Source: Paragorgia papillata (Eukaryota; Cnidaria; Anthozoa; Scleralcyonacea; Coralliidae). From it: a stretch of DNA of 64,000 bases. The position numbers and the translations under genes are program-made. Position 1 is the first letter of the stretch. Each line of letters begins with the position of its first letter. Positions 11,416 to 23,892 of the stretch are shown here, piece after piece. Location of the stretch: contig JAWNZC010000320.1 in assembly GCA_035771165.1 (NCBI GenBank), positions 1,778,001-1,842,000 of the forward strand. Direction: 5' to 3'. The notes beneath the pieces were generated by a model, which was not told the DNA's origin, searched no databases, and saw only the letters and a program-made list of their open reading frames with translations.

Positions 11416-11869
11416 AGGCCGCGCGATGGCGATTTCATGACCGCGTTTTCTCTTGAATGCGTTTTCTCTTGAACGAAGCTTTTCTTGCCATTTTATCGAT
11501 GTTTTTGAATATTTCCACAACATTTCTTGGCACATTATATAGCAGTCGTCTCAAACAAAGATGTCAGAGTAGTAGTCGGACTGTCAGCGAATCAAAGTGT
11601 ATTAAAAATAATCCCCGAGCCCGGGCGTAGGGCCCAAGGCCCGCAGCCCGGTGAGGGTGCTAATCTCGACATGCGTGTAGTCCACTTTACACGCGTGAAG
11701 AAAAAGCGAGGGAGACGAAATCTGGGAAATAGTTTATATATATATATATATGTTTGGTACGGTGTCACGGACGAAGAAAACTATATACTCTCACACAAAT
11801 AGTATTTTGCTTTCGTTTATTTAAACGAAACGAAATGAAATGGAGCACGAAGAAAAAAAGGATTAAACC

Positions 11870-13490
11870 CGTTTAATATATCTTGAAGAGAAACCAGAGA
11901 ACTTGAAGAAACCAAACGCTGTATGGTAAACAAAAACTCGATCTGCAGTGTTTGTAGTCACTCCGTGAGTCCGTGGTCAAATCGTTTTAAAGTTAACGGT
12001 AGGATTCTTGTTGTTTTCAAGTTTTCGCTTAACCTAAACAATATACAGCTTCACGTTTTCGTGCTTTCCCTTTGCTCGTCCAAACCATAAATCAGTTTAA
12101 CTAAAGCTAACTTAAAACACTACCTTTAAGGCTTATATTAACCGTGGTGGACGTGCATGCACTTTTTATTACTAAAAATACTCATGGCCTTTGTCGGTTT
12201 TCTTGGCTGTGTTTCGACTGAAACGTTGTCTTTTTAATTCTTCTTTCTGGAATCCGATTCTACTGAATTGTTTTTATCTCAGACTCTATTATAAATTTTT
12301 TAATTTTAATTCTGCCTTTGCAAAATGTACATGCATAGAGAAGCCATTTAAAGGCTTGCTAAAATTAATCCCTTTTGAAACCTCCTAAAAACAATATATT
12401 TTTTACAACCAGAATTTAATAATGAAATCTAAATTTTGCTTTGATATGTTCAACTTTCATTAAATGATTTAAATCAGTTTTGTCGTCCTATCGACCTATC
12501 CATAAATTCTATAATTTAATATCCCAAGGATTTAATATCATATGTTTTTATTCTGTTTGTTTTTGTATTGGCTGTATATTAGGAGTACTTATTTTAATCA
12601 GGGGGTGGGTGGGTGTGGGGGAGGGGTGTTTAAAAAAAGCATGTAAAAGCGGGCGAGGGGTTGTTGCGTTCATGTATTTCTAGTCCGAAACTTTAAACTG
12701 AAGGAGTGAAGGACGTCAGAGAACAGTCATGTTTAATTATTGCGAAACCGTGCACCGAACATGTTCAAGACAACATATTGATATCTTACCGGTATTTACT
12801 CTATTCGGTGCTTATTATTATACTTGCATTTTGTAGTTGTTGGACTATAAAGCAGCAAGGCCAGGACCAGCCTGTTTTGAAATAGCTCGTCATCTTTTAC
12901 GTACTAGGTCTACCACGATAGCCGGCGTGTGCAGTTGTAAACATTGTAAAGCCTTTGTCAGCCGCATTACTGATCAACTATAACTCGGTCACTTGCAAAG
13001 CTATTCAAACAAGTAAACAACTGAGAAATAGTGAAATGTCTTGTGAATATTCAAAAACATCGATAAAATGGCAATAAAAACTTCGTTCAAAAGAGAAAAC
13101 TACGTCTAGATATCGCGTGTCGTATTACATTTGGAAACGTGTGTTTTAAAACATGTTCTGTTTGTCCGAATTTAAATAAATTCTATATCAAAATGATCGC
13201 TTGAATCTGCCGAATCCGACGCTAATACGTTTTGTCTACTAAATATATTAGATCCGTTGTTTAATTTTCAGACTAAAACGGCCTTGTTTACATTAATACT
13301 ATTAATTAGCAAACCTTCGGCGCTTCCTGCACCGCAGAAGTTCATTTAAGACCATAGATTCTATTTGTGAAAATCTATGCAATTATGCATTGCCATTGTC
13401 AGGTAGTCTTGCTCTAGCACAGGCTACGCGAAGCTTTCAGAAATCAGTAGCCCGAGTGAACGCCTGAGCAGGCGTCTTGTTATCCTTAAG
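11870..13490. repeat. Dispersed repeat, copy 2
   Basis: Contains blocks shared with 2,560-3,250, with 6,460-6,510, and with 15,330-15,460 (CGGCGTGTGCAGTTGTAAAC, TAACTCGGTCACTTGCAAA). It ends with CAGTAGCCCGAGTGAACGCC and TGAGCAGGCGTCTTGTTA at 13,445-13,483. Together with 10,560 it suggests one roughly 2.9-kb copy. No coding frame is supported. Confidence 0.55.
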
Positions 13491-13642
13491 ATTTCAAACT
13501 GCTCCGATGATGTTGCGCTTCAAGCAATGAAACGTTACGTAATTAAAATTTTATCTTTGAAGTTATGTCTTGTCTAAAAGTTATTTGCTGGGCACTTATT
13601 TTCATTTTCAAATTACGTTTCCAGCCTGGTATATCTATTGCT

Positions 13643-13764
<122 letters not shown>

Positions 13765-14560
13765 AAGCTAGATGTATTTATACACAATTTTATTTCGTTA
13801 TGTCGCTATTAAAACGTGAACTGGTCACACCTTTTTGCTGTGTTTTCATAAGCACAAATCACCGTGTTTTTTCTACGAGTTAAGCATTAATGTTGAGCTT
13901 GTTATTTTTCTCACAGTTCAAGCACGTACACATTCCTTGTTTATTTTAACCTTTTTTGCTTTTATACGACAAAAGTGCTTCCGACTTCCGTGGATACTCT
14001 GATCATGCACGGTTTTTGACCAAACTTAGCTTGCGTAATATAAATGTTATTTTAAAAAGTGCATGACTACATGAAGCCTTGTATTTGCACGACGTCTGGT
14101 CGCTTATCCTAAACAACCAACAGTCTTTGACAGTGCTCGTCGGAAGTAACTAATCCTGCATCATGCCAAACTATTATCGATTAAACGCACTCGGGCAAGC
14201 GTGCCGTTGAGCAACTCAACGCTTGAGTTTTGTCTACTCTCTAGGATTTGAGTGTAAATGTTCTTCGAGCTATTTTACTTAGAAAAATTTATAACTTTAT
14301 AAACAATCTTCTGATTGCTGGTTAGAGTGTTAGACGCTATAACTATTGAGCTACTGCACTATACTGCTATAATAATATATGTTAATGTCGTAATCAGGTT
14401 GTTAAGGGAAGAAACAGATATGCTTTGCGCATGCTCGGATATGAGATGCATTACAAAATTAACACATATGATCATACTTGCTGATATGATGCACATAGTT
14501 TAATAATGACATATATGCATGTCATACATCGAACTCAATCTACCTTCAATGGCCCTTTTA
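13765..14560. other. No recognised feature
   Basis: AT-rich sequence with no convincing frame or repeat on either strand. Short open frames are not supported by codon pattern or motifs. Confidence 0.5.
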
Positions 14561-14623
14561 CCTTTTAGGAAAAACCCGCAATGCATTGTGGTAGTTGGGT
14601 ATCACTTCACTTCCAGGTGAAAT

Positions 14624-14865
14624 GGCTGCCGCGAGGCGAGCACTTTTACTTGGAAGAATAATTGATTGGTTTTAACCGCTTTTATCTTTCGAGAGTAAAC
14701 TTTACTTATTGCAGCATAACTAGGGGGTATTTACTACATTCTGTGGAAAAGGTAATGAAGTTACTGCAGTCGTTGTCGAGAAGGTCAATTCAGAGTGATC
14801 GACTGAGCGAACACGCTTCAAACAAAAACATTTATGAAGAAAGGTCTGTGCGAGCGTTAGCAGGT
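14624..14865 (+). CDS. Candidate 5' exon, unknown
   Basis: A CpG-richer patch (14,570-14,660) includes GTGAAATGGCTGCCGCGAGG, a good start context, but that frame stops after 17 codons. A second start at 14,755 gives MKLLQSLSRRSIQSDRLSEH and runs to GCGTTAGCAG followed by gtgagtaag (14,866), a near-consensus splice donor. No domain is recognised and no matching downstream exon was found, so this is only a possible first exon of a host gene. Confidence 0.2.
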
Positions 14866-15319
14866 GAGTAAGCTTATCAAGTGGCGATCAATAAAATATT
14901 TTGCTATGTGGATATTTGTTTGTAGTTTATCTGTACAGATCGTGTCGTTTTTGCAATTGTGCACGTCTCTTTAATGCCTTTTTTCGCTTATTGAGACTGA
15001 CAAAGTTTGGCCATGCTTCCGATCAGACGTTCGATAAACAATACCCCTACTAACAATGTTTTGGTTCTGTTTTGGCCCGAAAACTAAGCTTGTCCAGTGA
15101 GCAAAAATTCAGGTTTTTACAAGAACTGCAACTCAAAAGTGCTTTCGCGAGTTTTGCAGCCGCCGTTTTGCTTATTTTCTTTGTGTCTTGATTCGTCTCC
15201 TCCCAAGTAATTTAGTAAGTTCTAAAATATTATGCACTTGACAAAGTTTAGCCCCAGGGTAGGGGGGAAGATCAAACCCAGGGAGATTTGACATTTTTTG
15301 AAAATTTACTTCAAATTCC

Positions 15320-15975
15320 TTACTACGATCGCCGGCGTGTGCAGTTGTAAACATTGTAAAGCCTTTGTAAGCATGTTTATGATGAAGACAATTGTCAGCC
15401 GCTTTAACTGATCAACTATAACTCGGTCACTTGCAAAAGGTAAAGCTATTCAAACAAGGAGAAAGCCGTTACTAGGTAAACAGCACGTATATGTTCTTTG
15501 ATATACTGTGGCCCTTTCTTGTGTCTCTAGTCCTCAAGTCAAACTTCCTAGGTACTGATGTCAACACGGCATTTTTTCGTGTCTGTAATAAATTCGTCTA
15601 TTCTGTCTTCATGGACAAACCTTGTCAACAACATTACTGATCAACTACTCGTGAATTCACCAATACCGCCGGAAAACACCTCAACCCAACTCTATCAAAG
15701 GCAAAAGAACTCGAAAAAAACGAGCATGCAACATGCCTTTACAGTTTCGCAAGGCCTGACGGGATGATGCAATAATGCAATTTTGTGTGGCGAAAAAAAA
15801 CCGGAGACGAAACCTAGACTCGGCCTCAGGTAGCCCGAGTAATAAGTAGACAAAAAGCAAGTGTAGGCAGTAGTTTGTAACTCTTTATTGGCCAGGTTTC
15901 CGACAGCTCTCCCCTAGACGAGTAAAATTAGTAAATTCGTCTGGCGGTAGCCAGAGTAAAATTAATAAGTAGACA
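15320..15975. repeat. Dispersed repeat, copy 3 (reversed end)
   Basis: CGCCGGCGTGTGCAGTTGTA and the CACTTGCAAAAGGTAAAGC block at 15,330-15,455 match copy 2. GAAACCTAGACTCGGCCTCA with GTAGCCCGAGTAATAAGTAG (15,805-15,848) is the reverse complement of the start block at 5,018. AGTAGACAAAAAGCAA is repeated at 15,845 and 15,970. Confidence 0.5.
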
Positions 15976-15979
15976 AAAA

Positions 15980-18650
15980 GCAACTGTAGCCAGTAAAGGA
16001 TTCAGTTAAGTAAGATTAAGAAGCACCCTCGAATTAATTCGCCAAAAGATGAGAACTGATGCTTACGATTAACTTCAATATAGAGACACTACGATCATTT
16101 TAGCAATATACTTTAAGACGTTTTGAAAGTCGTTAAACTAACTTCAATTATTAACCGTGACTTGTTTAAATTGTAAAATGAATGTTGTCTTCTAATCGCC
16201 ATCGTCGTCCTAGCATCTTAAAGTCCTTATTATTATACTATTTTATAACCTCGGCACCCAAACAACAAGAATAAATGATTGTTATTTCCAACATTTACAA
16301 CGTAGAAATAATCGCTTATAAGTGTTTCGGGGAAAAAACATGCTTCTATAGAACTGAGTAGAGAAAGTTCACTAATATGTTTTAAGTCAATAAGAGTCGG
16401 GTATCGAATGCAAAAATTTGAACAACTTCTTTTTTTCCTTTGTCGTCCATATTTTCATTCATGGTATAATACAACGGTAAAGAGCTACCGAATATGAACG
16501 AGTTTTCTGATTGGTTATATAAGTAATCAATCACATTGTCAATTACCATTTCCAAGCTTTAATCTCGCCAACGCTCATACACTATAAACTAACTTTCACT
16601 CATGTTTATCTGCATATGGTGAAAGACTATAATCGGAATACCACTCTTCAAAAATTTGGTGTAGTTCTATACTTCTCGAAATATTTGTGATTCCAAATGC
16701 AGTGAAGTATGCAGATAATTTTCAGACTGTAGAAAATGTAATTACATTTTCACAACAACGTTTGCTCCATCGCTCGGCTCAGCTGGCGTTAATTAGCAAT
16801 GATCAATACTCCAATCTCATTGGTTCCTTGTACACAAAGAGAAAGGAATGTATCGCTCTGAAGAGCTCGCCGTAGAGTAGACGTTAGTGGGGAGGAAGTT
16901 AGCATACGACACTAAAGAATTACGTCTGCAAAGGAGGCTAAGAAGAAACGGGAAGTAGCAAAGGTTTTGTAACGAGGGTTCCAACCTTAATATATGGCTA
17001 TATATAATCTCTTTTCAGTTCAATATCCTTATATACTTTAACTGTTGTTGTCAAACTGTTACGATCGATTTTCTTAACTCATTCCTGTCCGAGGGCTTCC
17101 CCAGACGTGAATAAAATCGTCTGGCGTTAGCCAGAATAAAATACTAAAGACTAGAAACAACAATCTAAATTAGTCTTTAATTAAAACCTGCCTTACCTTG
17201 GAAAAAGAACAACCAACCAATGACAAAAAGATCAAGAAAATCTTGAAATACATTTTCCAGTTATCTGAACACGAAGAAAAAGTGTTAATATATACGCTAA
17301 CTTTGAAAAGTCATATGTATATATATATGACAACCCATTTAACAAATAACACAACACATGCCGCAGCATTAGCAAATACAACTGCTAAATGGCAAAGCTT
17401 GACAAAATGCTGCGAAACAACACGGACACCTCACCATATGCATGAAAACTGCAATACATTTTCGGGCTTAAAACATTACATGGTCTGCAACATTAGTAAG
17501 TTTGTATTCATGATACTTCATGACATTATGTGTACAAAATACTACCAAACACGAAACAGCTACACAATTGGCATGTACAAAGAATATTTGAAATAAAATA
17601 AGTGACAGTCATGCTAAAACAGCTAAAGATTTATTAAATATATACTGTAAGTAAATTAGGGCGATAATATGACGTATCTCTCGATCGAGAAATGGCTCTC
17701 GCTCTTCTAAAACCTTACAGGAGCAAAAATTTGGGAAGATATGCTAGAGAATGTAAGATGTAATAGAAATCTAAATAGATTTAAACGATATTTGCAATCA
17801 TCGCTTCCTCAATTAGACTATTTCATTGTAAATAGACTTGTACATATATATATAAATGTATATCATTCGTCTTTCTTGCGTTAAGCATGCAGATTTATTT
17901 TTTTTAACTGAAGATTCTTCAAATTTAAATATCTCTCTCTTCCTCTCTATGTTACCTGTATCAAAGTATCTTGCAGATGTCTCGTCTTCGCAACTTGGCT
18001 GTTTATGAAACCAAAACACAACAACGCAAAGATTTATGTCAACATCAGATCAGCAATGACAATGAAACCCCGATTGAAATCTTTCGCTTTAGTTGCGAAA
18101 GTCAAAAGCTTCAGCTCGGCCGTATTCAGCTATTGTTCTTCGTTTCAGCTGTACTTGGGGAAGTAAACAAATGTCGCAGCAGTTGGTGACTGATCTTTTC
18201 ATAAGTTGCAAAATTACCATAAGCTGTCTGAAACAACTTCCTTCTTTTTTCTTGGAGATACTGATATAAACAACAATATTCTAGGTGAGACAAATACGTT
18301 CTTTCAAAAAGGACTACATTTCTATAACCGGCAATTTAAACAAACTCTTTAAATGTACACCTTCGTTTATATCATTATTTTACTCTTGTCTTTCCCAGCG
18401 GCATATTAATACTTAATTGATTTTCTCTCTGATTATCATTAAAATAAAGCCATTCAAAATCAATTACAATGCAAATTTCTCCAATATTCTCGTTTATTTT
18501 ATCCAATAGTCATACCTTTTCGCATAGATTTTGCCCATTTATTTTTACATCACTTTCTCTCCTGCATGCACATGTAACCACAAAGCTCAATCGTATACAT
18601 TAATTTAATTTACTGATTTGTTAATTTAAAATTCAGTTCAGTTTAAAATT
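15980..18650. other. No recognised gene
   Basis: AT-rich, low-complexity in places. The 132-codon frame at 17,198-17,596 is rich in Thr, Lys and Asn with no motif and looks like chance. A frame at 17,971-18,189 begins after a pyrimidine-rich CTTGCAG and could be an exon, but nothing supports it further. Confidence 0.4.
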
Positions 18651-18656
18651 CGGTTT

Positions 18657-19092
18657 AGGCTGGTCATGTGGCTCCCAGAATCTGGGTGATTATTTTGAAA
18701 ATTGTCGCAATACCTTGAGGGCAAGAATAAAATATCGAGGAAAGCTCATTGCGAAAATTAAGCACTCCATGGAGAACAATCTGGTATTAGTGAAGGAACA
18801 ATTTGAACTTCGACCGAAAGTCTTCCGTCGTTTAATCCAACGAGCAGCAAATTTTAAAGAGATTTTATTCTTCGACCGGATTTCTACAGTCATCAGTGAT
18901 CTGATAAATTATAGCCGCCTGAAGATGGAACAGAGAGTTTCAAATTTTACTGTACGCGGGTTTAAATTTCCTCACTATCAAGACTATATGCGAAATTCAC
19001 AAATTCTATTGGTTAACAATCGCTTGAACCTCCATGCAAAAGAAAGTGGAAATTATCTCACTGCATCTCTTTCAACGGCCAACACTCGCTGA
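18657..19092 (+). CDS. Candidate terminal exon of unknown protein
   Basis: After TTCGGTTTAG (an acceptor-like AG) an open frame of about 145 codons runs to TGA at 19,090. It reads LGWSCGSQNLGDYFENCRNT, then a basic stretch (RARIKYRGKLIAKIKHSMEN), ELRPKVFRRLIQRAANFKEI and LINYSRLKMEQRVSNFTVRG. Composition looks protein-like (mixed charged and hydrophobic, few repeats), unlike neighbouring chance frames. I do not recognise a family. No upstream exon could be fixed. It could equally be a decayed element ORF. Confidence 0.3.
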
Positions 19093-19099
19093 GAATACA

Positions 19100-20215
19100 T
19101 ATACAGATTCAATTAACACCTTGGGCTTGCAGCTGTCAACAAAGCTTTAGATTCTTATTCTGTGCTTTAGAAATTCCAAGAGGTTAGTTCATTACATTTA
19201 CTATTCTAAATCGCATCAATGCAACAGTTTCGTGCCGTTTCGTGCAGCGGCGGGTGTATAAAGTAGGCACTTATATTTGAATTGTATTGCTGATTTTTAA
19301 AACGCTAACCTTGTAATAACATTCATCATAAAAGGAGCCACAAGTTCATGTTATCAACTGTTATTTGTGAGCCTCAGTTTCATTAAAGTTGTCTATCAGT
19401 ATTCAGTATCGCGTTTTACTTACTCATGTTAACATTTTACAGTATTATTATATCGCATGAACGTTGTTGCTTGTTCAATGTTTTTCTTCTCACTCATGTC
19501 TGTATTAATAATACAAACAGAACTTACCACTCAACCAGCGCGAATGTTACCGTTCTATGTTTCCTAAATTATGGAAAATACTTCGTTATGAACGTTAAAT
19601 TTCGAAAGATCCAAATTATTGCATGACCACCGTTCAAATAGTATATTTTAGTAAATATGTTTATATTTCGCTTCAGTCAACATCGTTCTTGAGACTTGAT
19701 AAACAGCTCAGGCACATTTGTATTACCTTTAAATATTACTTTGCTCCTGTATTTCTTCAGAGTTTACTGAAACTGTCTACTCTTTGTTTTTTAGGCAAAC
19801 ATTTCGTACAAACAACGCGCAACGAAACGCTTGAAAACATTGACAGTTGCCACAATATTAAAAACAACAAAGGCGAAGCGGCGGGACACAAATGACAAAT
19901 CACACAAAACGGCTATCAACTGAAGAGATTTACGTCTTATTTTACTATTCCAAAGAGCCAATCGAGACTTTTAAGCGGCCTTCAAGTTCAAGACGGCGAA
20001 TTCTGTTTCTACCTGTACACACGGTTTTACAGTATCGCATAACACTGAGGAAACCGACGTGAATAAATATCGATTTAGGCATGCAGTCTGGCTTTCTTGA
20101 GAATTATTAACGTACACCTTGTCTTGTCACAATAAAATAATCACATAAAAACATTGTCTTTGTGTGATTCAGTTTAGGCACGTTTCTAAATAACCCACCC
20201 CCAGTAAGTTATATT
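19100..20215. other. No recognised feature
   Basis: AT-rich sequence with short frames only; nothing supported. Confidence 0.5.
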
Positions 20216-20217
20216 TT

Positions 20218-20315
20218 TGCCCTCGAAACACGTGACCAGCCTAAACCAGGGTCTTTTCGCAGTGGTGCATGGCGGGGGCGAGGAAGCGGAGATAAGACCC
20301 TGGGTACGAGGATGT
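20218..20315. repeat. Short palindromic repeat
   Basis: CCAGGGTCTTTTCGC and GATAAGACCCTGGGTACG form a hairpin around GCATGGCGGGGGCGAGG. Probably a MITE remnant. Confidence 0.45.
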
Positions 20316-20566
20316 TAAAATGGTCGAGGCGAAAGGATTTATTGTCGTTTATGGGGCGACGAAGATGTAAAATGAAGGTCTGACATTCACCACGAATAAC
20401 CTAAGGTTTATATGCTTGTTAATCAGTCTTGAGCATTGACAGATTGCCCAAAATTCGTCTAATAGAATTGCTTCGTAGGGGCGCTGATTATATTAAATTA
20501 ATAATCGTGGTCGAAATATTTATTTTCAACGTTTGACTTTGCCGATGTTCTTACCGCATGTTTGTG

Positions 20567-20827
20567 CACAGGGAGCCCAACTCTGACGCCTCTTTTTTTG
20601 TTTTATTATATTGAGCTTGACTGAAAACCGAGGCCGCTTAACAGTTGTGTAAGCTGGGATCGCGGCGCTTCTCTTATGCGCTGTAATTTGCATATATATG
20701 CATATATTACCAACTGTTAAGAGAAGCGCCGCGATCCCAGCTTACACAACTGTTAAGCGGCCTCGGTTTTCAGTCAAGCTCAATATAATAAAACAAAAAA
20801 AGAGGCGTCAGAGTTGGGCTCCCTGTG
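20567..20827. repeat. Near-perfect 260-bp palindrome (fold-back element)
   Basis: The left arm from CACAGGGAGCCCAACTCTGA through AAGCTGGGATCGCGGCGCTT is repeated as its reverse complement ending GGGCTCCCTGTGTG. Arms are about 100 bp with almost no mismatches, around a TGCATATATATGCATATA core. The segment AAGCTGGGATCGCGGC occurs a third time at 20,830. No coding sequence. Confidence 0.85.
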
Positions 20828-20872
20828 TGTAAGCTGGGATCGCGGCACTTCTCTTTTAGTTAATAATATTAA

Positions 20873-21030
20873 CTACTTATTGACCGAGCGTGAGGTCTGT
20901 ACTAGTGAAATATCGGACCGATGTTTTTTTAGTACGGACAGAGACGAGCGCAGCGAGTTGAGGTCTGTGCAAAAAAACAGAGGTCCGATATTTCACTAGT
21001 ACAGACCGAACAAGCGAGGTCAATAAGTAG
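20873..21030. repeat. Second palindromic element
   Basis: CTACTTATTGACCGAGCGTG and GTACTAGTGAAATATCGGAC at the left are mirrored by GTCCGATATTTCACTAGTAC and GAGGTCAATAAGTAG at the right. It lies 45 bp from the first palindrome, in the flank of the large nested element. Confidence 0.75.
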
Positions 21031-21034
21031 TTTA

Positions 21035-21597
21035 TTATATGGCCATAAATGTTGTGAACGTTCTGTGAAAACTCGACCCATCTTTCTTGCGAACTAAATG
21101 AAAATGGCAGACATTTTCCCATTTTTAAAGTACTTTCCGTTGAGCTAGAATCCTGAACTTTCTACCCCAAATAGCATTTTTCAATTGCTTTTGTTTGACA
21201 TATTGCTCAAGACCGTACGTTAAGTAGTTGAATAAAAAATCATCTGAAATTCTAATACTTGTGAGAAGCAAATGTTATATTATTACGAACAATGTTACGA
21301 ACGTTTTGGACATTTTAAAAACTTTCACAAAACGTGGAAACTCGAACAATACATCAAATGAAAGCTTATAAAATTTCTAACAACATACCTGACAGATATA
21401 TTTCAACAATGAGTAGTTCTGAAATTATAATCCATCTTGTTGCATATACTGACATGACTGCCATTTTGTTTATAAAACTTACGGTCGCGAACGGCAGATT
21501 CCGCTCTGAGCGGGCGGATACGGGAAATATCCGACCGCTTATGAACCAATCAAATTACAGGATTTCCGTATTCGGACCTCTCAGCGCTGCCATGTAA
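21035..21597. other. Left flank of the nested element, no gene
   Basis: No recognised gene. The last 110 bp (CGCTCTGAGCGGGCGGATAC ... CTCAGCGCTGCCATG) has inverted CGGATA/TCCG words and may be part of a repeat. The retroelement repeat A1 starts at 21,598. Confidence 0.45.
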
Positions 21598-21757
21598 TAA
21601 ATGAGGTTATTAGATAACCAAGGTTAACAACTAATGAACTGCGCAGGGCTTGGGGCGAGAATGCGATTGAGAGGCACACCACGCTTGGCCGATCATTGCG
21701 CCTGTTGACGGCACAGCGAAGACGTAGCATACAAGAAGTAAGAAATTTTCGAAAATA
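21598..21757 (+). repeat. Split direct repeat A1
   Basis: 160 bp from TAAATGAGGTTATTAGATAA to GAAATTTTCGAAAATA, repeated at 53,389-53,549 in the same orientation with one small indel (GCGATTGAG against GCGATATGAG). The gag-like start codon follows immediately. Confidence 0.9.
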
Positions 21758-21760
21758 TAA

Positions 21761-22495
21761 ATGGAGACGGGGAACGACGGAGAAAGTAGCAGTGGTGGTA
21801 CGACACACGCACGAACAAGCGTCGATTGGTCACTTGCCTTCCAGTCAACTGAATTCCGAGCTGGCCTCGTGGAAGTGGTAGCGCAAGCCGTAGCGCAAGC
21901 GAATGGACCACAGTCAGGACGTACGCCCGATCAACAGTCCCGCGAACCTCAACACGGACGAATCCAGGCTCTCGAGCAACTTGGCGACACCATCCCGGGA
22001 AGCAGCGCGGAGAAAAGATATCGAGTCGCAGACATTGCTCGTTCAGGTATGACCAGCAATTCACAGCCGTCACAGCAAGGTATGTTAACTGCTCCTTCAT
22101 TTGTTGGTATTGCGAACCCAGAGTCGACCGCGGTGGGGCTAAGTCTGGTGAATCAGGCAGGGAACTCTAACATTCGGGCAAACATAGGCGAAACGGGGCG
22201 CTTGAACTTCACAACTGATCAAAATTGCCAAGCGTTTCCCTCCGGGCCGCTAACTGCCTTTATTCTCGGGCCGGGACGCCCGCCAATCCCACCGAAAGTC
22301 GTTTCGACAATACTAGAAAACAAGTTTCTTGAGATGGCCGATCTTCTCCCAGAAAATTTAGAGGCCCCAACGACCAAATCGCCTTCATTTACCATCGAAG
22401 GGTGCTCGATCGTGCCTGTTACTAAAGTCACCGCGCGAAAGAGTAAAGAGGTGTCAGATATTTTGACAGGGTGGAGTGCTTTACTAGCTACGTGA
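21761..22495 (+). CDS. Gag-like ORF of the YR retroelement, N-terminal part
   Basis: 244 codons starting at the ATG directly after repeat A1 (METGNDGESSSGGTTHARTS). The first half is Gln, Ser and Gly rich; the second contains PSGPLTAFILGPGRPPIPPK, KVVSTILENKFLEMADLLPE and CSIVPVTKVTARKSKEVSDI, a pattern seen in Gag-like proteins of cnidarian DIRS/Ngaro-type elements (from memory). The TGA at 22,493 comes just before a region that continues the Gag protein in another frame (GWSALLAT then FTSYVTV), so the stop probably results from a small indel and is not the natural end. The role would be nucleic-acid binding and particle assembly. Confidence 0.65.
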   Translation: METGNDGESSSGGTTHARTSVDWSLAFQSTEFRAGLVEVVAQAVAQANGPQSGRTPDQQSREPQHGRIQALEQLGDTIPGSSAEKRYRVADIARSGMTSNSQPSQQGMLTAPSFVGIANPESTAVGLSLVNQAGNSNIRANIGETGRLNFTTDQNCQAFPSGPLTAFILGPGRPPIPPKVVSTILENKFLEMADLLPENLEAPTTKSPSFTIEGCSIVPVTKVTARKSKEVSDILTGWSALLAT

Positions 22496-22895
22496 CGGTG
22501 ATTTCAACTTCTTTCCCCGGTCGATCGCGCGATCTGCTTGCTTACTTGGCGCTCATTATACGCATGCCGCCAAGCGTTACAGCGGCATGCGTTGGTGTAA
22601 TCACGATTGCGCATTTCGCCTCGAAGCCGCAGCGTCGAACCTCAGAGATTGGAGCAAAATGAAGCCCGATTTGTATAGCTATCATACCTCATTCGGTTTT
22701 AGCGACAGGAGGGCCGCGAAACAAGGGGCGTGGCGTCGCGAAGCGTGGGGCGACAATAAGGCCAGCGAATTATGCAGAACGTGGAATACAGGTTCGTGTA
22801 GCAGCCCGCGAGAAACATGTAGATTTCGTCACAGCTGCAATCGATGTGGTTCCCCAGCAGGCCGAGATCGCGAGCGCAGAGGTCGCTCAAAATGA
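22496..22895 (+). pseudogene. Gag-like ORF continued, CCCH and zinc-knuckle region
   Basis: A different frame (22,587-22,895) reads LRDWSKMKPDLYSYHTSFGF, QGAWRREAWGDNKASELCRT, then WNTGSCSSPRETCRFRHSCN and RCGSPAGRDRE. The C-x7-C-x5-C-x2-H spacing followed by C-x2-C is the cysteine-rich end of Gag in DIRS/Ngaro-like elements. It is joined to the N-terminal part only by frame changes near 22,480-22,600. It overlaps the RT-containing frame from 22,846, as expected for gag-pol overlap in this class. Confidence 0.6.
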
Positions 22896-23629
22896 ACAAA
22901 AATCGGTAGAACTTGGAAACTATGCAAGAGTCATTTCACCACCTTGGCAGCTTAACAAACTTTTGCCAAAAGCCCACGTGGTTTCACCAATAAACATAAC
23001 GAACTTAGAGACGCAATTAATTGCGCATCCGGATCGCCGGAAAGTAAATTACGTATTACATGGTTGTTTTTATGGTTTTAAACTTGGTTTTAACTCGCGC
23101 TTATCTCAACTCAAATCGGCAATTTCCGACTGTCCGTCAGCTTATGAACACCCGTCAGTAATAGACGAGTACCTTGGCAAAGAAGTCGGTCTGGGACGCG
23201 TGTTTGGGCCTACGAGCACCCCTCCGATAACGAATTTGCATGTTAGTCGCTTTGGAGTTATTCCAAAAAAGGGCAAGGGCTGGCTACTTATTCTGGATCT
23301 CTCATACCCATTCGAACATTGCGTCAATGACGGTATAAAGAAAGATGAATTTAACCTGCAGTATTGCCGAGTTAAAGATGCGATAGATCTAATTGTCAAA
23401 ACAGGAAAGGGAGCGTTAATGGGCAGATTGACATTCGAAGCGCTTATCGCATAATCCCTGTTCATCCATCGGACAGGTTTTTGTTGGGCATGCAGTGGAA
23501 AGGACAGTACTATGTCGACTTGTCTCTTCCCTTCGGCTTACGCTCGGCACCTGGTATTTTTAATTGTCTAGCCGACCTCTTTGAGTGGAGTTTGGTTCAT
23601 AATTACGACGTTCGCGAACTTTTACATTA
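22846..23629 (+). pseudogene. Reverse transcriptase, N-terminal half (YR retroelement)
   Basis: Frame 22,846-23,454 contains LGNYARVISPPWQLNKLLPK, NYVLHGCFYGFKLGF, HVSRFGVIPKKGKGWLLILD and LSYPFEHCVNDGI, the finger motifs of DIRS-type RTs. Motif A follows LIVKTGKGALMGRL, but a base is missing at the Asp codon, so the frame reads TFEALIA and stops at 23,454. In the next frame the sequence continues YRIIPVHPSDRFLLGMQWKG, DLSLPFGLRSAPGIFN (motif B) and DVRELLHY. It ends at CATTA (23,629), where the inserted elements begin, one base into the Tyr codon of YLDD. The protein copies RNA into DNA in active relatives; this copy cannot. Confidence 0.8.
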
Positions 23630-23892
23630 TTGCTGCCGCAGGCAACACTCCTAATTTTGACATGCTAAGGTTTCTCCAGAGTTCACTCGACCCAGTCTTT
23701 CGCGCCGATCTATGTGTTGTCGAGATTTCGATCTCGCGTCTGTCCATATTTAAGATGTCGTAATTCCGGGGGGGGGGACCGGGGGGGAGTGCGAGAAAAA
23801 TATTGAATTGCGTGCGCATGTACTATTCTATGTGCTCTACAAAATCTCAACTCTCAAGAATTTGCAAGCTTTTTATTCTGGATCTGACTTGA

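Noticed and set aside
17198..17596. 132-codon frame
   Set aside because: Thr/Asn/Lys-rich translation of AT-rich DNA, no motif, no splice context.
21693..22100. 135-codon minus-strand frame
   Set aside because: Shadow of the gag-like ORF of the YR element and its upstream repeat.
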